From positions 1 through 33,283 of the forward strand of contig JAQSXM010000002.1 in the NCBI GenBank assembly GCA_029256645.1: a stretch of DNA of 33,283 nucleotides. The letters run 5' to 3'. A program made the position numbers and the translations under genes. Under the pieces are notes generated by a model. It was not told the DNA's origin. It saw only the letters and a program-made list of their open reading frames with translations, and searched no databases. Source of the stretch: Sporomusa sp. GTDB lineage: Bacteria > Bacillota_C > Negativicutes > Sporomusales > Sporomusaceae. Shown here in pieces: positions 25,097 to 32,778 of the stretch (the first letter of the stretch is position 1; each line of letters opens with the position of its first letter).

Positions 25097-26293
25097 ATGG
25101 TTGTTACCTTTTTCCCTGGCTTTAAATGGCGGTCACAGCTTAAGCAGGCCCAGATAGCCAGCCCGGAGAACCCGTTTGAATTGGTGCAAGGCGGCTGTTT
25201 GACAGATATAACGGTTGCCTATGAAACCTATGGTACGCTTTCAAATGACCGTGATAATGTTATCATGGTGGCTCATGCACTGACTGGTGACAGCCATCCT
25301 GCCTCGCATGAGCACTATGATGAACAAGGCTGGTGGGAACCCTTAATTGGCCCAGGACGGACGCTTGATACTGATCGGTTTTATGTCATTTGTGCCAATG
25401 TACTTGGCGGCTGTCAGGGGACAACAGGCCCTGCTTCGCCTGATCCGGCTACCGGTAGACCTTATGGTATGCAATTTCCTGAGGTTACTATTAAAGATAT
25501 GGTGCGGGCGCAGAAGAGGCTGCTTGATGTACTTGGGATTCATCATCTTGCGATGGTGGTTGGCGGTTCAATGGGCGGGATGCAGGCGCTTGAATGGGCG
25601 GTAAGTTACCCGGGCTTTATCGATGCCGCTATTGTGATTGCCGCTCCCGGTTATGCAGCGCCACAGGCCATTGCCTATAACCGGGTGGGCCGTCAGGCAG
25701 TCATGCTTGATCCTGCCTGGAACAATGGTGATTACTATGGGGGGCGGGGACCTGAAAAAGGCCTGGCTGCGGCCCGGGCTCTTGGTATGATTACCTATCA
25801 AAGTGAGCTGTCTATGGCGTATAAATTTGGTCGTCGTATACGCAGCGGGCAGTTCGAAATAGAAAACTATCTTGATTATCAGGGGATAAGTATTGTAAAA
25901 AGATTTGACGCGAATTCCTATCTCTATCTGCTCCGGGCACTTGATCTTTTCGATATAAGCGCCGGTTATTCATCCTATGAAGAGGCTCTGAGCCGTATCG
26001 ATGCCCGGGTACTTATTGTAGGGGTAAGTTCAGATATTTTATATCCGCCGCATCAGCAGGAAGAATTGGCGGAAACTTTGCGCAGGGCGGGAATTCGTAC
26101 TGAGCTGGCTATTATTAACAGTCCACACGGGCATGACGGATTTCTGATTGATTTCCAGTTGCTGCGGCCAATATTAACAGAGTTTATTAATTCTGCCTTG
26201 CAGGCGCCTGTTGCCGTGCCAATTAGGCAGTGGTTTAGGTTCCGGCCTTCCAGCCTGGCCTATCTGGGGGCTCGCCTGATACCGGAGATTTAG
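25097..26293 (+). CDS. metX: homoserine O-acetyltransferase MetX
   Basis: Alpha/beta-hydrolase-fold acyltransferase making O-acetylhomoserine (or O-succinylhomoserine in some members) for methionine synthesis; 398 residues. Motifs: VMVAHALTGDSH, the oxyanion region NVLGGCQGTTGP, the nucleophile Ser158 in VGGSMGGMQALEW, the Asp in GVSSDILYPP and His in NSPHGHDGFL. Ribosome site GAAGGGGG, start ATG at 25097. It stands alone behind the SAM riboswitch; no sulfhydrylase (metY) or metH gene follows. The C-terminal 30 residues, rich in Arg and Phe (RQWFRFRPSS), extend beyond the usual end. Confidence 0.95.
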   Translation: MVVTFFPGFKWRSQLKQAQIASPENPFELVQGGCLTDITVAYETYGTLSNDRDNVIMVAHALTGDSHPASHEHYDEQGWWEPLIGPGRTLDTDRFYVICANVLGGCQGTTGPASPDPATGRPYGMQFPEVTIKDMVRAQKRLLDVLGIHHLAMVVGGSMGGMQALEWAVSYPGFIDAAIVIAAPGYAAPQAIAYNRVGRQAVMLDPAWNNGDYYGGRGPEKGLAAARALGMITYQSELSMAYKFGRRIRSGQFEIENYLDYQGISIVKRFDANSYLYLLRALDLFDISAGYSSYEEALSRIDARVLIVGVSSDILYPPHQQEELAETLRRAGIRTELAIINSPHGHDGFLIDFQLLRPILTEFINSALQAPVAVPIRQWFRFRPSSLAYLGARLIPEI

Positions 26294-26437
26294 TTCAGTG
26301 AGGAATGCTTATAAACCTTTTTCTCCTCCTATAACCGCAGGTAATTATGCCTATGCATAATAGATATTTTACTTAATTGTCAAGTACCCTTACACTAAAG
26401 ATAAGCAGTAGGCATTTAGGTAAAGGGGAGAAAGTAT

Positions 26438-26605
26438 ATGCAAGGGTTACTAACATGGATATTCGGCTATAAAATGCCGTACAATGATAATGAAGCAATA
26501 AAACAGGGTGTGCTTGTTGATAAAAGGGAAAAAGTTGTGCCCATTCCTGTTATCCGGGACATAACCCAGACAAAAGAATTCTGGGATCGCGCAGTACCCT
26601 CGTAA
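26438..26605 (+). CDS. small hypothetical protein (55 aa)
   Basis: A short frame with a strong ribosome site (AAAGGGGAG at 26422-26430) and a well-spaced ATG. The product begins MQGLLTWIFGYKMPYND and ends EFWDRAVPS; it is charged, with a single hydrophobic stretch at the N-terminus that is too short for a full membrane helix. I do not recognise it. It lies alone between metX and the LysR gene, with a possible promoter (TTGTCA near 26377). The codon pattern is sensible but the length limits certainty. Confidence 0.55.
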   Translation: MQGLLTWIFGYKMPYNDNEAIKQGVLVDKREKVVPIPVIRDITQTKEFWDRAVPS

Positions 26606-26660
26606 GTGTAGTACAAATCTGAAAATGGTCTTGACAATTATTGGTAAGGCCAGCCATAGT

Positions 26661-26699
26661 ATAAGGTATATAGTTCTTTTCTAGAACTATATACCTTAT
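26661..26699 (+). promoter_or_regulatory. perfect 16-bp-arm palindrome upstream of LysR gene
   Basis: ATAAGGTATATAGTTC (26661-26676) and its exact complement GAACTATATACCTTAT (26684-26699) flank TTTTCTA; TTTG follows. TTGACA at 26631-26636 lies just upstream, so the palindrome would fall at or after the transcription start of the regulator. It could be an operator, a leader hairpin, or the terminator of the 55-residue gene. Confidence 0.55.
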
Positions 26700-26723
26700 T
26701 TTGATGTTAGGGGTACAACTGGC

Positions 26724-27626
26724 GTGGATATTCTGCATTTGACATATTTTATTGAAGTGGCGAAACAGGGGAGTTTTACCAAAGCTGCCCAGGTTCTTCA
26801 TGTCTCGCAGCCTTCAATCAGCAAGATGGTGCGCAATCTGGAGGACGAACTCCGGGTAATTCTGATTGACAGATCGGCTCGTAAGATTAAGCTGACTGAT
26901 GCCGGACAGGCTCTCCATGAACGCGGTATTAAGATTATTGAATCACTTAACAATGTCGCTGTTGATCTTGATGATTTAATGGCTGGACGCAAGGGCCAGA
27001 TCAGTATTGGTATTCCGCCGATGGTTGAGACGAACTTTTTTGCGATAGCTATCGGGGAATTTAAGAAAAAATACCCTGACATACTAATTGAGTTAATAGA
27101 GGTTGGCTCTAAAGCAATCGAAAGTATGGTTGAAGCAGGTGAACTGGAGATCGGTGTTGTTGTGTTGCCTGTTAAAAATAAAACTAATTTTTCTATGTTT
27201 GCTTTCATCAAAGACCCAATCCTGCTCATCGTGCACCCTGAACACAGGCTGGCTGCACAGGATATTGCCCATATTACCGACCTGGACGGCGAGTCTGTGG
27301 TTATGTTCCGTAAGGATTTTGCCCTGCATGATCATATTATCGAGAAATGTCGTGAATACGGTTTTATGCCGAAGGTATTATGTGAAAGCTCCCAATGGGA
27401 TTTTATGGTGGAAATCGTGGCAGCTAAATTGGGAGTGGCGCTGTTACCCAAGATCGTATGTGACAAACTTAGCCGTGATGTTGTCAAGGCACTGCCGCTT
27501 GTTGAAGAAATCAGACCCTGGCATCTGGCTGTAATCTGGAAGAAAGATACCTATCTCTCCTTTGCCGCCCGTGAGTGGCTAAAATATGCTGCCTGTCTAT
27601 TTGGCGTTGAAGTGAAACTGGAATAA
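26724..27626 (+). CDS. LysR-family transcriptional regulator
   Basis: DNA-binding regulator of 300 residues. The N-terminal winged helix-turn-helix is standard (FIEVAKQGSFTKAAQVLHVSQPSISKMVRNLEDEL), followed by the effector-binding domain (GRKGQISIGIPPMVETNFF and onward). The start is a GTG at 26724 with AGGGG upstream. The target is unclear: no divergently transcribed gene is adjacent, which is unusual for the family. The upstream palindrome suggests autoregulation. Candidate targets are the small gene upstream or the ABC-2 permease downstream. Confidence 0.93.
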   Translation: MDILHLTYFIEVAKQGSFTKAAQVLHVSQPSISKMVRNLEDELRVILIDRSARKIKLTDAGQALHERGIKIIESLNNVAVDLDDLMAGRKGQISIGIPPMVETNFFAIAIGEFKKKYPDILIELIEVGSKAIESMVEAGELEIGVVVLPVKNKTNFSMFAFIKDPILLIVHPEHRLAAQDIAHITDLDGESVVMFRKDFALHDHIIEKCREYGFMPKVLCESSQWDFMVEIVAAKLGVALLPKIVCDKLSRDVVKALPLVEEIRPWHLAVIWKKDTYLSFAAREWLKYAACLFGVEVKLE

Positions 27627-27658
27627 AGCCGGCATAAACACGCAGTGGCCGGCTTTTT
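27625..27658 (+). terminator. terminator of the LysR gene
   Basis: AAAGCCGGC (27625-27633), overlapping the stop codon, pairs with GCCGGCTTT (27648-27656); the run of five T starts within the second arm. This is a standard intrinsic terminator. Confidence 0.85.
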
Positions 27659-27661
27659 GGA

Positions 27662-27697
27662 CAAAAAAAAAGCCTGAGACACCTGGTCTTTAGGCTT
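27662..27697 (-). terminator. minus-strand terminator without an evident gene
   Basis: Read on the minus strand, AAGCCT...AGGCTT arms (27692-27697 with 27670-27675) enclose a further paired AAGAC/GAGAC-type stem. Nine T residues follow (complement of 27663-27671). No minus-strand gene lies to its right before lepB, which has its own terminator. Confidence 0.6.
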
Positions 27698-27909
27698 ATG
27701 ACGTGGGCATATTTAATGCCTATGTGTAGTTTACACTTTGTAGGGATAAAGGTAAAATACATAATAAGAATACCTGCTATTACTTAAAGTTATGGGATTG
27801 GCTATTCTCTTTTTGTGTCCCAGTGGGTTTGTACAGGATATTTGCTTATGCAGCGCGAAATACAAAAAAGTATAATCTAAGAAAATGAGCGTGAAGGGTT
27901 GGAGACATT

Positions 27910-28653
27910 TTGCGATTTGAGGATGTTTGTACTGTATTTTGGCGGGACTGGGTAGTATTAAACCGGCGGCTGGTTAAATTTGTTTTGTCCCGGATGATTA
28001 GTCCGGTATTATATCTGGTGGCGTTTGGCTGGGGCTTGGGGCGTAGTCTTACCGTTAATGGCGGGAGTTATCTGGATTTTATTTTACCAGGCATTATGGC
28101 GCTTAATGCGATGAATATCAGTTTCAGTGCTGTGGGTTCGCCGCTCAATATGAGCAGGTTATACCATAAAACGCTGGAGGAATACCTGATTGCGCCGGTC
28201 AGTCCGGGATCTTTTGTGGCTGGTAAGGTGTTGGCCGGGGCGCTCCGGGGTCTGATCTCATGTGCGATAATTTTTGTGCTGGCATTCTTCTTTGGTGCTA
28301 ATTTTGCCATAAGTCCAGGCTTTCTTTTGACCCTGGCGCTTACCTGTCTGCTGTTTGCCGCCATGGGGCTGGTGGCGGCGATGCTGATCAATTCGCATGA
28401 AGATATGGCTAGTTTTAGTACCTATGTACTGCTGCCAATGTCATTTTTATGTGCTACTTTTTTTACGCCGGATAGACTACCGCTGGCATTGCGCTGGTTT
28501 ATTGACCTGCTGCCGTTAACCCATGCTACCTATGCGTTGCGGGCCATTGCTGCGGGTATGGAGACACCCTGGGTTTCTGTTGGTGTGTTGGTAGTATATA
28601 CCGTACTTTTGCTCGCTATCGGAGTTTGGACTATGATTCGGGTAAGGGACTAG
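27910..28653 (+). CDS. ABC-2 type transporter permease (orphan)
   Basis: Membrane subunit of an ABC-2 exporter, 247 residues, with about six hydrophobic segments. The NodJ/DrrB-like pattern is visible (YLDFILPGIMALNAMNISF, EEYLIAPVSPGSFVAGKVLAGALRG, and the ABC-2 signature near LPLALRWFIDLLPLTHATYALRAI). The start is a TTG at 27910 behind GGTTGGAG, with TATAAT at 27871-27876 as a possible -10. No ATPase gene is adjacent, so it must work with one encoded elsewhere. The substrate is unknown; polysaccharide, heme or drug export are all possible for the family. Confidence 0.9.
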   Translation: MRFEDVCTVFWRDWVVLNRRLVKFVLSRMISPVLYLVAFGWGLGRSLTVNGGSYLDFILPGIMALNAMNISFSAVGSPLNMSRLYHKTLEEYLIAPVSPGSFVAGKVLAGALRGLISCAIIFVLAFFFGANFAISPGFLLTLALTCLLFAAMGLVAAMLINSHEDMASFSTYVLLPMSFLCATFFTPDRLPLALRWFIDLLPLTHATYALRAIAAGMETPWVSVGVLVVYTVLLLAIGVWTMIRVRD

Positions 28654-28675
28654 ATCAGTAACAGCTACTGAAACG

Positions 28676-28710
28676 AAAAAACGGGTAGAGTGTATAGACA
28701 CTCTACCCGT
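28676..28710 (-). terminator. convergent terminator between ABC-2 permease and lepB
   Basis: ACGGGTAGAGTG (28681-28692) and CACTCTACCCGT (28699-28710) form a perfect 12-bp stem. On the minus strand a T-run follows (complement of 28676-28680), so it mainly ends lepB. On the plus strand only TT follows, but the stem is strong enough to help stop the permease transcript. Confidence 0.85.
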
Positions 28711-28719
28711 TTGTCACAT

Positions 28720-29283
28720 TTATAAGGTCATAACTACTTTTCCCAGCACATGACTGACCGGAACAGGACCAATATAGCGGCTGTCACTGGAGTTATTACG
28801 ATTATCGCCTAACACATACACCTGACTTGGTGGAACAATAACTTTTTTAGGAGCGGCAGCGCGCATGGCTTCCTTAATATAAGGTTCGTCAAGCAGTGCG
28901 CCGTTGCGATATACCTTGCCGTCCTTGATTTCAATAGTATCGCCAGGCTTGCCAACAACCCGCTTAATCCAGATATGATTGTCGACCTCAGCCAGTTTAG
29001 CAACACTAAGGTATGTGGAAACTGGGTCGGCAAGGTCGTCCTTAACGCTACGATCGCGGAATACGCGGCTGTCAATAATAACAATGTCGCCATACTCAGG
29101 CGCATTGGCAAAGGTATGGGACAACTTTGATACAAATACATAATCATTATTGTGCAGGTTGGGCTCCATCGAGCTTCCTACGACCCGGGTGGGCTGAAAT
29201 ACAAAAGCGTTAATCACAATGGCCAGCGCTAAGGCCACGGCCAGGCTGTATGTCCAGTCGGCAATCTCTTTAATGAGTTTCAT
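28720..29283 (-). CDS. lepB: signal peptidase I
   Basis: Membrane-anchored serine protease that removes signal peptides of exported proteins; 187 residues. One N-terminal membrane helix (LAVALALAIVINAFVF), the nucleophile Ser38 in GSSMEPNL, the general base Lys107 in WIKRVVGKPGD, and the GDNRNNSSDSR box are all seen. Ribosome site AGGGGGAA on the minus strand before the ATG. It is divergent from the cooS gene and shares no operon. Typical single-helix Gram-positive form. Confidence 0.95.
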   Translation of the reverse strand: MKLIKEIADWTYSLAVALALAIVINAFVFQPTRVVGSSMEPNLHNNDYVFVSKLSHTFANAPEYGDIVIIDSRVFRDRSVKDDLADPVSTYLSVAKLAEVDNHIWIKRVVGKPGDTIEIKDGKVYRNGALLDEPYIKEAMRAAAPKKVIVPPSQVYVLGDNRNNSSDSRYIGPVPVSHVLGKVVMTL

Positions 29284-29438
29284 TATTGAATTCCCCCTAA
29301 CATTAAAATTTTAACAGATAGCTTTGCTGGGAGCAAGGATTATTACAAGTAGGATAGATGGAATTATTGGTAAGTGCGTATATAAAAAACCTCTTTTGTA
29401 ACAAACTAAACCAGAAATTCAAAGGAGGTACAGTATAT

Positions 29439-31565
29439 ATGGCTAATGATACCCTAATTAAAAGCGATGATACTACTAGCCGTGGTGATGTTGAATCAGT
29501 GCCCAATAAAGGTGACGCCAGCGGCACCAATAATCCGGACGAGCATTTCGATGTGCATAAGAATGCCCGAAAGTATTATGATATTGAAAAAGCCCCTGCC
29601 TCTATGCCTGAGGTACATAAATGGCAGCGGGAACACATCAAGGTGCATGACCAGAGTAAGGACGGTTTTCCACTTAATGTTATTATTGACCCGGCCATGC
29701 GCGAGATGTATCAGCACGTTCATGCCCAGGGTTTAACCAACGTATTTGACCGCTTTGAGCAACAGGAAAAAATCCGCTGCAGCTTCTGTTCTTCCGGCCT
29801 GTCCTGCCAGCTGTGTGCCAACGGACCTTGCCGGATCAGTGCCAAGGCGCCCCGCGGCAACTGTGGTGTTGATGCCGATGTTATGGTTGCGAGGAACTTT
29901 GTGTACCGGCATGTTACTATTGGAACCTCAGCTAATATCTTCCATGCCCAGCAGGCAGCTCGTACCCTGAAAGCGGCTGCCGAAAAACCGGATAGCGGCC
30001 TTAAAATACGGGACAGCCAAAAACTCTTAAAATACGCGGAAATGGCAGGCCTAAACAGCCATGAGGATATTAATAAAGTAGCAGTCAACTTTGCTAACTG
30101 GGTTCTTGCGGATATGGGCAAACCTTACTGGGAAGAAGCAGCTATGGTTAAAGCCTTTGCCCCTCCCAAACGCCAGGAACTGTGGCGTAAGCTGAATATC
30201 TTCCCCGGCGGTGGTTTCAGCGAGGTCGGTTTTGCGCAAACCAAGTGCATGACTAATCTCAACGCTGATGCAGTCGACTTTTTGTTAACCTCTGTCCGGC
30301 TGGGTATAATCAATGAATACCAGGGGCTGTTTGCACTTGATATTCTTCAGGAAATACTTATGGGTACGCAAAAAATCCGTACTGCCAAGCAGAATATGGG
30401 ACTGCTCAAAAAAGAGATGGTTAATGTAATTACCAATGGCCATATGCCCCTTACCGCTCATGTTGTTATTGAGCTGGCCTCTACACCTGAGTGGCAGGAC
30501 AAAGCCAGGCAGGCCGGGGCCAGTGGTCTCCAGATACTTGGCCATGTCTGCGAAGGCCAGCAACTGTTAAATTATAGCGATACCGGGGCGATGAGCGCTT
30601 ACGCCGGGCAAGAGGGCGAGTGGCTCTCAGAGGAGTATCTCCTGGCAACCGGCGCTGTGGACCTCTTTATGTTTGATTATAACTGCACCATTCCTACCCT
30701 GCCACTCTATGCCAAACGGTTTGGTACCACGATGGTAAGCACCCATGAAGTCATTCGTATGCCAGGCACCGAGGTTGTCGAGTTTAAGCCTGAAGAGATG
30801 AAACAACAGGCGGAGAAAATCCTCGATATGGCAATCGCTGCTTTTAGCAAACGTAAAGCCGAAAACCGGGAGGTATACATTCCACCCCACGTATCTGATG
30901 GTTGTATGATTGGTTTTAGCACCGAGTCAGTCAAAGAGGCGCTTGGTGGTTCCTGGAAACCGCTCATAGATGCAATTGCTGCCGGTAAAATCCGGGGTAT
31001 TGCTACTATTGTCGGCTGCACTACCGCCCGCTATGGTCAGGGTGGCAGTAATATCTTCCGCATCACCAAAGGCTTAATCGAAAAAGACATTCTGATTTTA
31101 TCAGGTGGCTGTACTTCCTCGGTGATGGAATATACCGGCCTAACCAATCCGCAGGCTGCCGAAGAATGCGGGCCTGGACTCAAAGAGGTGTGTAAAGCCC
31201 TTGGCATTCCGCCTGTGCTCTCCTATGGCGCCTGTGTCGATATCGGTAAGATGACCCAAACAGCCAAAGAAATTGCCGATGCTTTGGGTGTGGATACCAA
31301 TATGCTGCCAATTGTCATCGGTGCCCCTGAGTATCTGGAGCAAAAGGCTGTTGCTGATGCCTGTACTGCGATCGCTTTAGGGTGGCTGGTACATGTCGCC
31401 CCGGTACCGTCAGTCACCGGCAGCGATCTTGTTGTTAAGACCCTGACCGAGACCACTGAATCTCTGGGTCTGGGTAAACTCACGGTCGAAACCAGTGCTG
31501 ACAAGACGGTGCAAATCTATGTGGACCATATTGAGAAGAAACGTAAAGAGCTGGGACTGAATTAG
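29439..31565 (+). CDS. cooS: divergent anaerobic carbon monoxide dehydrogenase catalytic subunit (CooS-like)
   Basis: Ni-Fe CODH homologue of 708 residues, against about 640 for CODH-II of Carboxydothermus. B-cluster Cys123, 126, 131 and 142 are present. The D-cluster has Cys114-x2-Cys117, the spacing linked to a [2Fe-2S] centre, instead of Cys-x7-Cys. By alignment from memory, all six C-cluster ligands remain: His335, Cys371, Cys416, Cys527, Cys558, Cys599; Lys636 matches the catalytic Lys. The surroundings differ: CCTGNE is VCEGQQ, about seven residues are inserted before Cys416, and the His proton-relay positions read Asn166, His169, Gln and Arg. An extra 75-residue polar, His-rich N-terminus precedes the clusters. 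The ATG at 29439 has AAAGGAGGT upstream. No cooC, cooF or acs gene is adjacent. CO chemistry is possible but not assured. Confidence 0.88.
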   Translation: MANDTLIKSDDTTSRGDVESVPNKGDASGTNNPDEHFDVHKNARKYYDIEKAPASMPEVHKWQREHIKVHDQSKDGFPLNVIIDPAMREMYQHVHAQGLTNVFDRFEQQEKIRCSFCSSGLSCQLCANGPCRISAKAPRGNCGVDADVMVARNFVYRHVTIGTSANIFHAQQAARTLKAAAEKPDSGLKIRDSQKLLKYAEMAGLNSHEDINKVAVNFANWVLADMGKPYWEEAAMVKAFAPPKRQELWRKLNIFPGGGFSEVGFAQTKCMTNLNADAVDFLLTSVRLGIINEYQGLFALDILQEILMGTQKIRTAKQNMGLLKKEMVNVITNGHMPLTAHVVIELASTPEWQDKARQAGASGLQILGHVCEGQQLLNYSDTGAMSAYAGQEGEWLSEEYLLATGAVDLFMFDYNCTIPTLPLYAKRFGTTMVSTHEVIRMPGTEVVEFKPEEMKQQAEKILDMAIAAFSKRKAENREVYIPPHVSDGCMIGFSTESVKEALGGSWKPLIDAIAAGKIRGIATIVGCTTARYGQGGSNIFRITKGLIEKDILILSGGCTSSVMEYTGLTNPQAAEECGPGLKEVCKALGIPPVLSYGACVDIGKMTQTAKEIADALGVDTNMLPIVIGAPEYLEQKAVADACTAIALGWLVHVAPVPSVTGSDLVVKTLTETTESLGLGKLTVETSADKTVQIYVDHIEKKRKELGLN

Positions 31566-31582
31566 TAAGAACGGTTGAACGT

Positions 31583-31629
31583 AAAAAGATTGCCACGTTA
31601 TCGCTTAGCGGTAGCGTGGCAATCTTTTT
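31583..31629. terminator. bidirectional terminator between cooS and the secreted-protein gene
   Basis: AAAAAGATTGCCACG (31583-31597) and its exact complement (31615-31629) form a 15-bp stem, extended inward by TATCGC/GCGGTA. A-run and T-run at the two ends make it work on both strands, serving the two convergent genes. Confidence 0.93.
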
Positions 31630-31634
31630 CTGCA

Positions 31635-32075
31635 TTACTGCAGCCAGCGGGGCGTTACAGTAATACTGTCGCCGGATAAATCTGCAGGTCTGATAGTAAA
31701 GGATGCCCATTTCCTGGTTATCGGGTTACCCAGACCTGAATAGGAGTGGATGTCTTTTTCAAGTATTTTGACGGTAATGATTCCGTTAGCTCTTGAAACT
31801 ATTGTGTAAGGTGTAATGGTGCCGGCATTCAGTACGTAGAAATCATTGGTCCCCTTTACTTCAAAAAACAAAGCGGCAGTTGGCTTGGGGAAATCTGGAT
31901 ATTGGGCATCGGCAGCCGGGACAATATTGATGCCTTCAAGCGTCGGCATGTTCCTGTAAAAATTACTCATTACATCTGTCCTAACACCTACAATCGCTGG
32001 TGCAGCAAACGCAGTAGACATAGAAAACACGAGCATGAGAACTGTAATTAGTAAACGGCCCCAAAATTTATTCAT
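31635..32075 (-). CDS. secreted hypothetical protein (146 aa)
   Basis: Small exported protein. A classical signal peptide is seen (MNKFWGRLLITVLMLVFSMSTAFA, likely cut before AP at residue 25). The mature part of about 120 residues is rich in beta-forming residues with no Cys, for example FYVLNAGTITPYTIVSRANGIITVKIL. I do not recognise the family. GGAGG precedes the ATG on the minus strand at good spacing, so translation is likely. It shares the bidirectional terminator with cooS, but nothing links their functions. It could be a small periplasmic or surface protein. Confidence 0.8.
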   Translation of the reverse strand: MNKFWGRLLITVLMLVFSMSTAFAAPAIVGVRTDVMSNFYRNMPTLEGINIVPAADAQYPDFPKPTAALFFEVKGTNDFYVLNAGTITPYTIVSRANGIITVKILEKDIHSYSGLGNPITRKWASFTIRPADLSGDSITVTPRWLQ

Positions 32076-32167
32076 TTAAAAACCTCCATAGCTTATTTAC
32101 TTAGCTAAGTTGGGTATATTTTAATATGTTTTACATTAATTGTAAAGTGAATAGAAAATTACTATCA

Positions 32168-32404
32168 TTAACTTAAATTGCTATTACTTTCAAAGGCCTG
32201 TAAGAATTCATCTAAAAATATTTTAGTTCTCTTTTGCATTTCGATATCCCAATTTCCATATTTAATATCAGTTATATTGCCCGCTCCAATAATATTACGG
32301 TTTACAGATTCGATACATTTGCCTATTAAATCTGACGATATATTTAAGGGTTGCTCCTTATTCAGTCTTATGGAATAGTATACTGTTTTATCGTAAAAAA
32401 ACAT
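32168..32404 (-). CDS. possible small hypothetical protein (78 aa), weakly supported
   Basis: A frame on the minus strand in AT-rich sequence, product beginning MFFYDKTVYYSIRLNKEQ and ending FESNSNLS. The residues look protein-like and soluble (DLIGKCIESVNRNIIGAGNITDIKYGNW), but no ribosome site is visible before the ATG at 32404. The opposite strand also carries a frame. It may be the remnant of a larger gene. Not recognised. Confidence 0.35.
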   Translation of the reverse strand: MFFYDKTVYYSIRLNKEQPLNISSDLIGKCIESVNRNIIGAGNITDIKYGNWDIEMQKRTKIFLDEFLQAFESNSNLS

Positions 32405-32778
32405 TATAGAGCTTAACTTGATTTCGGAATTTGTTATTTATTTAAGAAAATTCTTTTTTCGATGAACTGGCACAGTCTATAGCCTTATTTAACTGCCGCG
32501 GCAGCCAAGTCAAGTTTTGCGAAATGGTGAAGGTTAGCGACCGAATTAACTAAGGGCAGGCTGAATGCAAAGAGACTGGATGAAACAGCAGGGTGGGGCA
32601 ACCTCTTTTTTTTTGACCATTTTACCTCTCGGCAAAAGAATAGTGCGCATATAATTATTGCGGTTGAAATGTTTTAATGCAGCCTGAAGTCGTTAAAAGC
32701 GTGTCATTGCTGGCTGAGCAAGATTGGTATGAAATATGCAATATTAATTTCAATGTATAAATTCAAGGAGGACTAGGA
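32405..32778 (+). other. non-coding leader region upstream of the YfcC-type carrier
   Basis: No gene is supported. A CTGCCGCGGCAG palindrome lies near 32491-32502 and a nine-T run near 32604-32613, without a convincing stem in front of it. Just before the ribosome site (AAGGAGGA, 32765-32772) the sequence TGTATAAATTCAAG resembles part of an ArgR box, which would suit an arginine/ornithine-type carrier; this match is weak. Confidence 0.3.

Noticed and set aside
32520..32620. A cyclic-di-GMP or other riboswitch in the leader of the YfcC-type gene (GCAAAG and a nine-T run)
   Set aside because: Only isolated short matches; no aptamer core and no stable stem before the T-run.
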